Shown here piece after piece: positions 8,908 to 19,235 of a DNA stretch of 64,000 nt; the stretch's first letter is position 1, and each line of letters opens with the position of its first letter. The translations under genes were made by a program, and so were the position numbers. The stretch is from Bacteroidota bacterium (GTDB taxonomy: Bacteria > Bacteroidota > Bacteroidia > Bacteroidales > FEN-979), in NCBI GenBank assembly GCA_026391775.1, contig JAPLDK010000009.1:1-64000 (forward strand), written 5' to 3'. The notes beneath the pieces were generated by a model. The model worked only from the letters and a program-made list of their open reading frames with translations, was not told where the DNA came from and made no database searches.

Positions 8908-10845
8908 TTACGAATAGACCCTCAACGCTGCTGCTTCAACGAATTCATTCATCTGCTGTTTCACTTTTGCCCTGGAAAGCGCGGATGTTCCCTTCACCGT
9001 AGAAATAGTATTTGTGTCTGCGGAAGTCATTTTGGGTTTCGCTGCGATATTTCCCAGTACCCGGATCAGGGTATCGATATCCTCCCTGGTGTTTTCTATT
9101 CCCAGGCTGATGCGCACAAGGCCGGGCAGCGTGATCCTGGGGAACAGGGTCACGATGGTACGCTGTATAACTTCCAGCGTGGGAGTAAAATGCAGGAGCT
9201 GCTTGATGATCAGATGAGCGCAGTGACAACCCGACCGCACACCGATCCCGCCTTGCAAGGCCAGTTCTTTGGCAAGGCGGGTTGCAATAACACCCTTCAG
9301 ATTAAACAGAATGACTCCCCCTTTTTGGTTGAAACGGGGTGAGTCGGGATCTTTGATTCCGTAAATCGTGAGCCCGCGTATCTGCGACAGATCGTGTAAA
9401 GCTTGCTTTGTCAGGGCCTGTTCTTCTTCCCTGATCAGGTCCAGGCCGATCCTCTGTAACAGGATCAGCACTTTTCCCAATGCGGCAATTCCGCCTGCGT
9501 TTTCCTCGCCCGAAGACCGGATAAGATCCGCTTCCGGGGAGCTGAAGCCAGGCAGCCCTTTTCTTACAACAAGCATACCGGTCCCGAATGGTGCATACAT
9601 TTTGTGGGCTGAGAAGGCGAGATAGTCGAACCCTCCCGCTTGCATGTTCACTTTGCGGTGAGCCACCATCTGCGCGGCATCCACGAGCATGCGTGCTCCG
9701 TACCGGTGGACGATGCTGCTGATCTCCTCCAGTTTGTTAAAGACACCAAGTACGTTTGAAGCGCCGCTCACGGCTACAAGCCTGATCCGCTTTTTTCCGT
9801 GCATGCCATCCCGGTTGTACGCGCTCATGAGTGTCTCAAGTTCGTTCAGATCCACCATGCCTTCATCGTCAACTCCAAGCCTGATAAGCGAAAAACCGGG
9901 ATACATTCGCCACGGCAACTCGTTGGAGGAGTGTTCGAGGATGGTGTTGAGTATTACGGTTTCGGTATCCCGGAAGGCTTCACGGCTCAGGTTTTCAGCA
10001 GCCAGGTTAATGGCTTCGGTGGTATTGGAAGTGAAGATCAGATCATACTCGTCCTGCGGAGCGCCCAGGAATTTGGAGCAAATGGATCTGACTTCGTGAA
10101 TGATCTCCTGCTGTACCTGCAAAGGCTGGCACCATGTCCTGCAAACGGCCTCCCAAACCGGTTCGAAGGTGGGAGTACTTGCAGCATTATCGAGGTTGAT
10201 AAAGGGTCTGTCGCCTTCCGTAGTGGACACAACATTATTGTGGCCAACCAGGGTCTGTCTGAGTCTGTCGAACAGCTCATGGCCTGAGTATCCCTCCAGA
10301 TCGTCACGATACAGGATATCTTCGGCGGAAAGTTTTCCGGCGGTATGATCCGTGAAAGATAGTTTTCCGTTATGACGGATCATCCTGAACGCTTTGGCAA
10401 AAGCAATGATATTGATGATGGCAGGCGTGCCGGCTTCGAACTTGTCAGGTGCATCAGCCCACATCACCCAGCCGGGAGCAATAAGCTTTGCCGTTCCTCC
10501 GCCGGTCTGGAACGGAGCGCCTTTGGGCAGTGCTTTCCGTTTGACTGCCATTGCGCTTACACCTAAACACAGGCCTGTATCACGGCCCGATACAATGGTA
10601 TAGCTTCCCGGTTCAAGCATTGCCTTGAGCACATATGCTCTTGCCGTGGTGCAAAAGATGACGATGTATCTGCGTTTGTCCAGCTCCAGGAATTCCAGGA
10701 TAATGTCCCTGGCCTGTTCGAATAAATGTGTGGTCGCCATCGAGTAATGCCCGCTTCCCCGGTGAACATTCGAATAGGTCTCCAATGCTGCACGGACCCC
10801 CCGTTCCAGCTCTTTAAATCCTTCTGCATTTGTAAATGAATCCAT
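8908..10845 (-). CDS. Aminotransferase class V-fold PLP-dependent enzyme (cysteine-desulfurase-like) with extra N-terminal degenerate aminotransferase-like module
   Basis: C-terminal part: INLDNAASTP, TSNTTEAINLAAENL, LVDAAQM, FSAHKMYAPFGTG, GVRSGCHCAH. N-terminal part: SNVHRGSGHYS...PFQTGGGTAKLI...PDKFEAGTPAIINIIAFAKAF. Confidence 0.8.
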   Translation of the reverse strand: MDSFTNAEGFKELERGVRAALETYSNVHRGSGHYSMATTHLFEQARDIILEFLELDKRRYIVIFCTTARAYVLKAMLEPGSYTIVSGRDTGLCLGVSAMAVKRKALPKGAPFQTGGGTAKLIAPGWVMWADAPDKFEAGTPAIINIIAFAKAFRMIRHNGKLSFTDHTAGKLSAEDILYRDDLEGYSGHELFDRLRQTLVGHNNVVSTTEGDRPFINLDNAASTPTFEPVWEAVCRTWCQPLQVQQEIIHEVRSICSKFLGAPQDEYDLIFTSNTTEAINLAAENLSREAFRDTETVILNTILEHSSNELPWRMYPGFSLIRLGVDDEGMVDLNELETLMSAYNRDGMHGKKRIRLVAVSGASNVLGVFNKLEEISSIVHRYGARMLVDAAQMVAHRKVNMQAGGFDYLAFSAHKMYAPFGTGMLVVRKGLPGFSSPEADLIRSSGEENAGGIAALGKVLILLQRIGLDLIREEEQALTKQALHDLSQIRGLTIYGIKDPDSPRFNQKGGVILFNLKGVIATRLAKELALQGGIGVRSGCHCAHLIIKQLLHFTPTLEVIQRTIVTLFPRITLPGLVRISLGIENTREDIDTLIRVLGNIAAKPKMTSADTNTISTVKGTSALSRAKVKQQMNEFVEAAALRVYS

Positions 10846-11073
10846 TTGAAAAAAATAAAATACTCCGAATCTGACGAGATAATTGACGCATGGTTACAAG
10901 GAGCTAAGTCAACGACCGCGTCGATTTCTACCGGAAACTTGAGAATCCCCACTTTGCCTGTACCGTCCCGGCAATAATTATTCAGCCACCCTATTGCATT
11001 TCGCTCTTGAATTACTTATCTTTACGGTACAATATATATCCTTCTTTCATATACCAATATAATTTTCACCCCC

Positions 11074-12519
11074 ATGAAATCAATAAAAAAACTGGCTTTC
11101 CTCCTGCTTATTGCTATGCTGGCCGGCATCTGCGGACCTGTCCAGGGCCGGACGATGCCACCCGGGAACCCCCTTGACACACTTTACCCACCGCTCAATT
11201 TTGCAGGCACTGGAATAGAATATGCAGCCTGGTTACACTGGCAAAAACCACAGAAACCCGACGGAACAACTCCGGCCGGATTGGTGGGCTATTACATGTA
11301 CCGCGGAGGTATTTTGATCGCCTATATCAATACACCGGACTCACTTTTTTATTTTGACTTTAACATTTGGTACGGAACATTTTCCTATACCCTTAAAGCC
11401 AATTATGACCTTACTTACTACGGCTCTCCCGGCCAGTTCGGGACATCTCCGCCCGTCGGTCCTGTTGTCATAGGTATTTATTGCAGTTGTCCGTTACCAA
11501 TGTTCGAACACTGGGACCAGGGCACCTTTGCTTTTAACGACTGGCGGTTTGTTCCCGGACAATCTAACTGGAACATACAGCTATCCCAGGGAAACCCTGC
11601 GCCCACCGCAGCTTTCAAAGGAAGCCCCGGTCTCCGGAACTACGACATTACCCTCAAGTCGACGATACGTGACTCTCATCCTTGGCTTTGTGCCAATATG
11701 TACCTGGATTTTGATTATCAGCTTTCCGATATTTCCGCCAATGGAACTGAACTTTTGACTGCGGGCTACTTTAACGACTCCGGCTGGCACCCTGTTTACC
11801 AGATCTCAAACCACGGAACCACCGGATGGATTCACGAGAAAATTGATATTTCAGTTGCAATGGGTCCCGGGATACAGGTTGGTTTCAAGGTAAGTGGAAA
11901 TAACAGTTCAAACATTGAAAAATGGTCGATCGACAACATTAAGGTTTATCCCGTATGTAAAGGTCCCCTTGGTTGCGACCACACGCAAAGCGGAAAGGTC
12001 GTCCATCTCTTCTGGCAGAAGCCGGATTGCGACAGCGTGCAGGTGGTTATCGGGTATAATGTTTACAGGAGCCCGGGGCTTCCTGCTCCCTTCGCAAAAC
12101 TGAACGCATCTCCGCTTGCGGCACTTGAGTATTTTGATAACCTGCCGGCAAATGACACATGCAGCAAATACTACTATTACATCACCGCCCTGCATCACGA
12201 TCTTGTAACCAATACATTCCTGTGCGAGGCCCCGTGCGATACCATGCCGGTCGACCTGAAAATGGGCATCGAAACGCTTGGTAATAACAGGATCCTGGTA
12301 TTTCCAAATCCTGCAACTGATCTTTTAACTGTGCAAAGCAACACAGCTGTTGAATCGGCCGAACTGATCAATTTCACAGGGCAAAGGATTTTAGTGATGA
12401 ATGCGGGCATGAAAACGGAGTTCAGCATCCCGGTCTCTGCAATTCCTTCGGGAATCTATAGTATCAGGATAAAAAATTTGGCTGGAACAACCCTGAAAAA
12501 GATCACCGTTTTACATTAG
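11074..12519 (+). CDS. T9SS type-A sorting-domain secreted protein
   Basis: Signal peptide MKSIKKLAFLLLIAMLAGICGPVQG; C-term ILVFPNPATDLLTVQS...LINFTGQRIL...IPSGIYSIRIKNLAGTTLKKITVLH. Confidence 0.8.
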   Translation: MKSIKKLAFLLLIAMLAGICGPVQGRTMPPGNPLDTLYPPLNFAGTGIEYAAWLHWQKPQKPDGTTPAGLVGYYMYRGGILIAYINTPDSLFYFDFNIWYGTFSYTLKANYDLTYYGSPGQFGTSPPVGPVVIGIYCSCPLPMFEHWDQGTFAFNDWRFVPGQSNWNIQLSQGNPAPTAAFKGSPGLRNYDITLKSTIRDSHPWLCANMYLDFDYQLSDISANGTELLTAGYFNDSGWHPVYQISNHGTTGWIHEKIDISVAMGPGIQVGFKVSGNNSSNIEKWSIDNIKVYPVCKGPLGCDHTQSGKVVHLFWQKPDCDSVQVVIGYNVYRSPGLPAPFAKLNASPLAALEYFDNLPANDTCSKYYYYITALHHDLVTNTFLCEAPCDTMPVDLKMGIETLGNNRILVFPNPATDLLTVQSNTAVESAELINFTGQRILVMNAGMKTEFSIPVSAIPSGIYSIRIKNLAGTTLKKITVLH

Positions 12520-12537
12520 TTTTATTGACCATCTGTT

Positions 12538-13662
12538 CTACTTGTTAATGGTGAAGGTATCGAACACGCTGTAGGCCCCCTTGTAGCCACTATAACTGTT
12601 TACCGTTACGGTGTTGCCGGAGATGTCCACAACGCTGAAATAATAGGTTTTGGCGTCATTGTGCACGTTCCAGGCGGTTTTGATGGCCGGATCGATGGTG
12701 CCTGCGTCGGGGCCGGCGCCGCATGTGCCGTTGAGGAGCTGGACGACATTGTTCTGCCAGGAGGGAGTGGGGGGTGTGGTCTGCGGATTCGGGGCGACGC
12801 TGCTGTCAATGGTTCTGCGGGAAAAGAGATGCGAATGTCCGCAGGCGTAGAAGTCGAACTTGTTGGAGTCGAGGAAAGCCCAGAGCCCGGTATAAGTCTG
12901 GTTTGCAGCGGATGGTTCCTCCGGGTCGTCGGAGACATAGTAATAGGGCGTGTGAATGAAAAGGAATTTGTGTGTCGCCTTGGTCTGGGCCACCTGTGCT
13001 CTTAACCATGACATCTGGGCGGCATCGATGTTGCCCCCCAGGTTCAGTGGGAAGGAGTCATGGGTCAGGTAGTAGGCATCCAGTACCGCGAAAAAGGAGC
13101 TTCCTCCCGGGGAAGTGAAGGAATAGGCCAGGTGCTCGTAGCCGGCCGGACCGTTGGAGGGGTTCTCGGAAAACACATCCTGGAACTGTTGCTGGTTGCC
13201 GAGCATGAAACCGGAATCAGAGTGCTCATAATACAGCTCATGGTTGCCTACGGAGGTGTATAGGGGGATTCCATTGCCGGTCAGTGGTGCAAACAGGTCT
13301 TTCCATGCCTGGAATGTGTAGGAGGGTTTGATATAGCCCCTGTAGGACATGTCGCCACCGAATATCATAAAGGACGGTTTGGGTGACAATGTGCCGATTT
13401 GGCTGATGATGGCGTTCAGCACCTCGTAGTTCACGGGATGCTGAAGCGAGTCACCGCGGCTATCGGCCAGCCAGACGAAACGAAGTGTTTCACCCGTTCC
13501 ACCCTGTTGGTCCGATGTGCTTTTCTTGCAACCGCTCAGCATCGCGACAACAACAATCAGCAACGTTATAGTGACGATGTTGAAAAGGCTTTTCACGATC
13601 CGGACCGGCTTCATGCCTTCCCTGTGTTTTGATTTGATATTGATATTTAATGTGTCCGACAT
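12538..13662 (-). CDS. Secreted/lipoprotein metallophosphoesterase
   Basis: Metallophosphatase motifs FVWLADSRGDS, FMIFGGDMSYRG, TSVGNHELYYEH, KFLFIHTPYY, FYACGHSHLFSRR; hydrophobic N-term with MLSGCKK lipobox-like site. Confidence 0.85.
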   Translation of the reverse strand: MSDTLNINIKSKHREGMKPVRIVKSLFNIVTITLLIVVVAMLSGCKKSTSDQQGGTGETLRFVWLADSRGDSLQHPVNYEVLNAIISQIGTLSPKPSFMIFGGDMSYRGYIKPSYTFQAWKDLFAPLTGNGIPLYTSVGNHELYYEHSDSGFMLGNQQQFQDVFSENPSNGPAGYEHLAYSFTSPGGSSFFAVLDAYYLTHDSFPLNLGGNIDAAQMSWLRAQVAQTKATHKFLFIHTPYYYVSDDPEEPSAANQTYTGLWAFLDSNKFDFYACGHSHLFSRRTIDSSVAPNPQTTPPTPSWQNNVVQLLNGTCGAGPDAGTIDPAIKTAWNVHNDAKTYYFSVVDISGNTVTVNSYSGYKGAYSVFDTFTINK

Positions 13663-13703
13663 AGCTTTTCTCCTTTCTTCTATAAGTTTGGCAGATAAAT
13701 GCT

Positions 13704-14312
13704 CTATTTCAATTCTTTTTTAATATCTCTTAAATAATACATCGCCTGTCTGTTTGGGTAGCTCCAATAATTCATGAATCCATAACCTTTTGGTTTATAG
13801 GAAACATGCTTTATCAGTAAAGGTGTGAGATCATTTACCCGAAAAAACACCACTGCAATCGTTGCACTTTTATTTGTTTTACTGATATTCTCCTCGCAAA
13901 AAACAAGACCAATATTGTCCTTATACTTTTGTTTATCTATTTTTAATTCTCCAATCATTTGTTGAATAGTCTCATCAGAGAGTTTGTAAGCCAAATCATC
14001 GGAATAAACCTGATGCCAATCTACCTGTGCATTTTTGACAGTGACAAATGAAAAATCCTTAACAACTTCACGTTTAAGGGCACCACTGGGTTGCTCATAA
14101 GAAACAACATCTTTTACAATGTTATTATTATCAACAAAGAATCTTAAAATCTGATCCAGGTTAGTATATTCTTCCTTTTTTGTAAACATGGCATTTGAAT
14201 AATCACATCCAAACCAGACCATAGGAGTATTTGGATTTATGATATCCTTTTTACTTTGCGCTGAGCAAAAATATGCACTTATTAAAAGGAATGAAAAGAG
14301 GATCTTTTTCAT
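13704..14312 (-). CDS. Hypothetical secreted protein
   Basis: 202 aa, signal peptide MKKILFSFLLISAYFCSAQ. Confidence 0.6.
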   Translation of the reverse strand: MKKILFSFLLISAYFCSAQSKKDIINPNTPMVWFGCDYSNAMFTKKEEYTNLDQILRFFVDNNNIVKDVVSYEQPSGALKREVVKDFSFVTVKNAQVDWHQVYSDDLAYKLSDETIQQMIGELKIDKQKYKDNIGLVFCEENISKTNKSATIAVVFFRVNDLTPLLIKHVSYKPKGYGFMNYWSYPNRQAMYYLRDIKKELK

Positions 14313-14388
14313 GATAACGATAGTTAAGGATCAATACTGATTTATATTTTTAATGGTAATTAACAGTCGATAAAGGTAAGAAAAACTT

Positions 14389-14742
14389 TTGGGAGTTTGT
14401 CCTTCAGGTTGGCATTTACCCAGCGATCAAGAATGGTCGATCCTTGCATCTTATCTTGGTGAAGATGTTTCAACAGGAGGTAAATTAAAAGAGGATGGCA
14501 CTTCACATTGGTACTCCTCCAATGGTGGAAATAACGAATCTGGTTTTTCAGCCCTTCCGGGGGGATACCGCCTAAGCAACAATATTTTTAGTAATCTCGG
14601 CGAATACACCTACTTCTGGTCCTCAACAGAAAAATCCCCGACTCATTCATGGGTTCGGCACCTCTATTATAGTAATAATGAGATATACCGTTACCATAGT
14701 AACAAGGCTACTGGTTTTAGTGTTCGTTGCTTGCGGAACTGA
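14389..14742 (+). pseudogene. FISUMP (Fibrobacter succinogenes major paralogous) domain fragment, lacking N-terminus and signal peptide
   Basis: GVCPSGWHLPSDQEWSILASYLGEDVSTGGKLKEDGTSHWYSSNGGNNESGFSALPGGYR...FWSSTE...ATGFSVRCLRN. Begins mid-domain with only a TTG start. Confidence 0.7.
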
Positions 14743-14753
14743 AAATGATTAAT

Positions 14754-14950
14754 CCCAAATAAGTATCCAGAACATTGAAAAGGCGATGGCATTTATTGAG
14801 GATACGGTAAAGGATTATCCAATCAACCGGGCATTCATCAGCGAGATGCATAAAATGATCGTTGATGGACTTTGGGTAGTCAACACTGTCGGCTTGTCCG
14901 TCATGGTGAATATACATCCTGTATGCAACGGACCGAGAACCCATATAACT
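14754..14950 (+). pseudogene. Possible Fic-family N-terminal fragment
   Basis: SQISIQNIEKAMAFIEDTVKDYPINRAFISEMHKMIVDGL resembles the helical region before the Fic core; no HPFx(D/E)GN motif follows. Confidence 0.35.
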
Positions 14951-16196
14951 TGGTATTCGTAAACCGGTCCACATACACATGCTGGTGATAAATGCCAATG
15001 CGCCAGGCGCTGGTTTCATTGTATTGTGAAGATGACCATAAATATCCATTACTGGTGAGTATGCCGAAACCACTGTCTTCGCCTTTGTTCCCTCCCGGAA
15101 TTGCGGTAAATCCGCTGCTGTTGGTAGCGCCAATATTGGGATCAGCCCAATGAACTGTGCCTGTCTCCTTGAGCTTTCCGCCTGCAACTAAATCACCTCC
15201 CAGGTAAGTGATGAGGGTTGTCAATTCCGAATCTGCCGGTATATGCCAGCCTTCGGGACAAATCCCTTTCGTTCCTTCAGTATTTTTATATTGCATCATT
15301 TCATCCCAGTCGTAAAGCCCTCCGTATACAGTGCAATTGCTTTCCAGGTTATCAAAACAGTATTTTTCAATGATCCCGTTATTGCCTGAACGATCGCTGC
15401 TGAAAATTTTTTTCCCGACATTCAGGTTTTTGGCCATCCAGCATTGCAACCCGATCAGGACTGTAGGGTAATCACCCCCGCCATAAGACAAAGCCATTCC
15501 ACAATTCTTTGTTGTGAACTGCTTGATCTCAGTGCTGTACGAGGTTCCCTTTTCATTCGTGGCATATGCGGTAATGTAATATGTCGTCCCGATAGTAAGT
15601 CCTTTGATACTGCTTTTAAAGGTCCCCATCCCGCTGCTGTCGGAAGTATGTGATATGCAATCTTCAAGCCTTGGGTTCCCGCTTGTGTTCCAGCACACAC
15701 CTCTTGCTGTTATTTTCAACCCGCTGTCGGCAGTTACTTTGCCTCCCGCAACCGCTGAATACATAGAGATCCTCGTTACATCAGCGGCCAGAACCAAAGG
15801 TAAGCCGGTTTTCATTGAAATAAATTCCACCTCGGGGCCGTAAATAACGGCAGCCTGGTAAATAACATAGGGCCTTACAAAATATCTTGTGCCGGTTAAT
15901 AAAGATCCGATGTTGCTTGAAAATGTTCCTGTCTGCACCTGTTGACCAAGAGAAGAATGGGGATCCTTAACCGTAGGATTATTTTGTGTGCTCCAGCAAT
16001 GTCCGTGCTGGTCAATCACTGTCCCGTTGGTAAAACTAAGATGAGTAGTGACAAATGCTCCATTATATGGGAGAGAGTCGATGGTTGTCGGTTGCATGGT
16101 GATGTCAATGGAAATTTCTGACGGAACCTTGTCTTTATGGCAGGATAATAAGATCAGACTAAACATCAGAACGCAAATGAATGTTTCAGACCTCAT
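14901..16196 (-). CDS. FISUMP domain-containing lipoprotein with fibronectin-III-like repeats
   Basis: MRSETFICVLMFSLILLSCHKDK lipobox; GICPEGWHIPADSELTTLITYLGGDLVAGGKLKETGTVHWADPN...GFTAIPGGNKG...WSSSQYNE...YGFSVRCIQD. Confidence 0.8.
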   Translation of the reverse strand: MRSETFICVLMFSLILLSCHKDKVPSEISIDITMQPTTIDSLPYNGAFVTTHLSFTNGTVIDQHGHCWSTQNNPTVKDPHSSLGQQVQTGTFSSNIGSLLTGTRYFVRPYVIYQAAVIYGPEVEFISMKTGLPLVLAADVTRISMYSAVAGGKVTADSGLKITARGVCWNTSGNPRLEDCISHTSDSSGMGTFKSSIKGLTIGTTYYITAYATNEKGTSYSTEIKQFTTKNCGMALSYGGGDYPTVLIGLQCWMAKNLNVGKKIFSSDRSGNNGIIEKYCFDNLESNCTVYGGLYDWDEMMQYKNTEGTKGICPEGWHIPADSELTTLITYLGGDLVAGGKLKETGTVHWADPNIGATNSSGFTAIPGGNKGEDSGFGILTSNGYLWSSSQYNETSAWRIGIYHQHVYVDRFTNTKLYGFSVRCIQDVYSP

Positions 16197-16506
16197 AACC
16201 GATGTCTTTAATAAAAGTACTGTAAATATACGAAAAAAGCAGGGAAAGTCAAGCGGGTTAAGTACGGCTTATCTGTGATAGAGTTTTTGATCTTGGTGCA
16301 AGATAATGATCTTCGTCCAATGCATTATGTTTTGTCATATATTTACTTTCTTATATTTGCAGGGGACAGGTCGTTGCAGTTTTAATCCATACTTTTTTTC
16401 TCTTGCAGATATTAATTCATGCACAAGCAATGATCCCTTTACATTGAATGATCAGGTCTGATGCGAATCTGAACCATAAAAGCTTAAAGTTCAGCTAAAA
16501 CTCTTC

Positions 16507-17748
16507 CTACTTCCCGAACTTCCCGAGCAGATCCTTTACTGCATCTTTGTGCACCATAAAATCCATCATCTTTAGCTTAACGTAATCTCCGCGGAAGAAA
16601 TAATATCCGAACTCGGGCGTGGTCTCGTCGTTATTCCTTGAACCTGAACCTGAATCCTTGATGAGGTACCAGTCGGTCCCGTCTTTTTCGTACCAGCCTA
16701 CGAGGTGCATGCCGTGGTCATCGGTTGTCGTTTTGTTCGAGAACCTGAATTGCCTTGCGTTATCATCGATGTCGGCAACGGCAATGTCAAAACTGGGAAT
16801 TAAGGCTACCTGTGCCTCACGGCTGAATCCTGCTTCGGAAACATCACCCCCGATCACTATGGTATAATGGTTCCTGATGGCATTTTTCAAGGCATTCATA
16901 TAATCCTCCAGGGGGACGTTGTAATACTCCTTACTGTGCCACCAGTTATCCGGCACTTCGTATTCCACCTTTTGCCAGAAGGGTTGCTGGAGGTATGAAA
17001 GGACATCAATATAATCATCCATCTGCAGCTTCAGATAGTCCTGAAGGAATTCTTTAGGGGTATAGCGTTTCCCTTTCCATTCAAATGATTCGGGGGGAAC
17101 GCCCATGTAATGGTTCAAAATGCTCTTTACAGTAGAAACAACCTGTGATTCATCCCAGGCATTCGTGTTCTTTACATTATCCATGTACTGACCGAGTTCT
17201 TTGAACATCTTTGCATGGGTATAGAATTTACATCCGGGCTCCATGCCGTTGTAAACTTCCCTGGGGACTATCCCGTATTTTTTAAACTCACGGATCACGG
17301 CATTGGCCTCGGAACCTTCAGTAAAGGCTGAATTTCCTCGTTCTGAAACAAAGCGTTTGGCCCTTTCCACATACTCCCAGTAAACGGTATACATTTCTGA
17401 AAGCTTGACTTCCTGTCCTGTGAGCCGGTGGACCTCCGATTCAAAAAAGGAAGTGGTTGAAAAGCACCAGCATGTGTTCGTGTTTCCCTGGGATACCGGA
17501 GGAAGGCGCCATTCTGACTGATACAAGCTGACTTTGTTCGGGAAACTCATCCCGCTGAGGTCGGCCTGGAAGCGTTTTTCTTTTTTAGCGGGTTCAGTGG
17601 CTTCCTCCGTTGCCCTGATATCCTTCATGATGGTGTTCTGGAAATAACCGGGCTTGCCTTCTTTTATGATCCCCGTAGTCTTTGGCTGCTGGGCGAAAGC
17701 TGCAGTTGCAATGATAAAAACTGAGATTGCAAAAATGATCTTCTTCAT
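16507..17748 (-). CDS. C1 family (papain/bleomycin-hydrolase-like) peptidase, secreted
   Basis: QGNTNTCWCFSTTSFFESEVHRL (catalytic Cys region), DDHGMHLVGWYEKDGTDWYLIKDSGSGS (His/Asn region). Likely start MKKIIFAISVFIIATAAFAQ at 17748. Confidence 0.85.
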   Translation of the reverse strand: MKKIIFAISVFIIATAAFAQQPKTTGIIKEGKPGYFQNTIMKDIRATEEATEPAKKEKRFQADLSGMSFPNKVSLYQSEWRLPPVSQGNTNTCWCFSTTSFFESEVHRLTGQEVKLSEMYTVYWEYVERAKRFVSERGNSAFTEGSEANAVIREFKKYGIVPREVYNGMEPGCKFYTHAKMFKELGQYMDNVKNTNAWDESQVVSTVKSILNHYMGVPPESFEWKGKRYTPKEFLQDYLKLQMDDYIDVLSYLQQPFWQKVEYEVPDNWWHSKEYYNVPLEDYMNALKNAIRNHYTIVIGGDVSEAGFSREAQVALIPSFDIAVADIDDNARQFRFSNKTTTDDHGMHLVGWYEKDGTDWYLIKDSGSGSRNNDETTPEFGYYFFRGDYVKLKMMDFMVHKDAVKDLLGKFGK

Positions 17749-17947
17749 GGATACCGTATTTTTTTGCAAATTACAGGAAAATTTGCAACAACTAAACACC
17801 AAAACTGTTTTTCCTGGAGGAGACTCATCCGCAGTCATGGAAAATGATAAAACAAGCAAATATTAACGACAATCCATAGGGTATTTTCATCCTGAAGTAT
17901 CTTAAAGATATAAGCATCAAAAATCTGAACCTGAAAAACTATCAGCC

Positions 17948-19198
17948 ATGAAAACATTCAACAAGAACCTGCTCCGTTTTGGCATGCTATTTTTGCTTTT
18001 TGCCGCATATGGCGCAACTATGGCGCAAACTTCATTTGTTACCGTTACCGGAACGCTGAAGGATGCCAAAACCAATGAAAAAATCAATTATGCCGCGATC
18101 ACTGTCCCCGGCACTGGTATCGGAACAGTATCGAATTCCGACGGGGATTTCACCTTAAAAGTGAATTCATCGCTCAATGCCGGATACTTTGAAATATCGC
18201 ACCTGGGTTATGCAACGACACGGTTTAAGATAAGCGAAGCTGTGGATAAAGAAAAAACATACTATCTCGATGTTCAGCCTGTCAAATTACAGGAGATATC
18301 CGTTATACCTAAAGATGCACGGGAAATTGTGGATATGGCGATCCAGAACCTGAAAAAGAATTACAGCCAGGTGCCTAATATGATGACCGGTTTCTATCGT
18401 GAGTCGATCAGGCAGCGCCGGACTTATCTTTCAGTCTCCGAAGCGGTTGTCGATATCTATAAAGCTCCCTATTCAGGTTTGCAGAACGACAAGGTGAAAA
18501 TTTTCAGGGGCCGAAAGGCTACCAATGTGAAACGGGCCGATACCCTGATGGTCCAGCTTCAGGGTGGTCCGCAGATATCGATGCTGCTGGATATTGTTAA
18601 AAATACCAATCTCAGCATAGCCTTGGATAACCTCGATAATTATCATTTTGAATTCGCGTCGATAGTCAATATAGATAATAAGCTGAACTGGGTGATCAAT
18701 TTTTCGCCTGAAATTGTAAAAGAAGAACCGCTTTATAACGGAAAGCTGTACATCGAGCAGGACAACTATGCAATGACCCGGGCTGAATTCAGCCTTGATC
18801 TCAGTGATGAAGAAAAGGCAGCGCGCGTTTTTGTCCAGAAAAAACCATCGGGATTGATCTTTATGCCGACTTCGACAGGCTACCTTGTTACCTATAAAGA
18901 ACAAAACGGCAAGTTCTATCTCGACTATGTGCGCGTGGATCTGAAATTCCGTTGCGACTGGAAGAAGCGGCTGTTCAAAAATTCCTATTCGCTGATGTCG
19001 GAATTAGCGATTACAGACAGGCGGACGGACAATATCGTTAAATTTGCAAACCAGGAAGTATTCAGGTCGAACATGGTGTTTACCGATAAAGTCCAGGCTT
19101 TTACAGATGTTGATTTCTGGGGTGAAAACAACATCATTGAACCGGACAATTCCATCGAAAATGCCATCAAAAAGCTTTCAAAAAGCATGAAGAAATAA
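17948..19198 (+). CDS. CarboxypepD_reg-like domain-containing protein (paralog of 20630-22249)
   Basis: VTGTLKDAKTNEKINYAAITVPGTGIGTVSNSDGDFTLKVNSSLNAGYFEISHLGYATTRFKI; remainder aligns by eye with the 20630 product. Confidence 0.8.
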   Translation: MKTFNKNLLRFGMLFLLFAAYGATMAQTSFVTVTGTLKDAKTNEKINYAAITVPGTGIGTVSNSDGDFTLKVNSSLNAGYFEISHLGYATTRFKISEAVDKEKTYYLDVQPVKLQEISVIPKDAREIVDMAIQNLKKNYSQVPNMMTGFYRESIRQRRTYLSVSEAVVDIYKAPYSGLQNDKVKIFRGRKATNVKRADTLMVQLQGGPQISMLLDIVKNTNLSIALDNLDNYHFEFASIVNIDNKLNWVINFSPEIVKEEPLYNGKLYIEQDNYAMTRAEFSLDLSDEEKAARVFVQKKPSGLIFMPTSTGYLVTYKEQNGKFYLDYVRVDLKFRCDWKKRLFKNSYSLMSELAITDRRTDNIVKFANQEVFRSNMVFTDKVQAFTDVDFWGENNIIEPDNSIENAIKKLSKSMKK

Positions 19199-19235
19199 GG
19201 ATCAGTTTTCGGGCTTATAAACTCTTCAAATCCCT

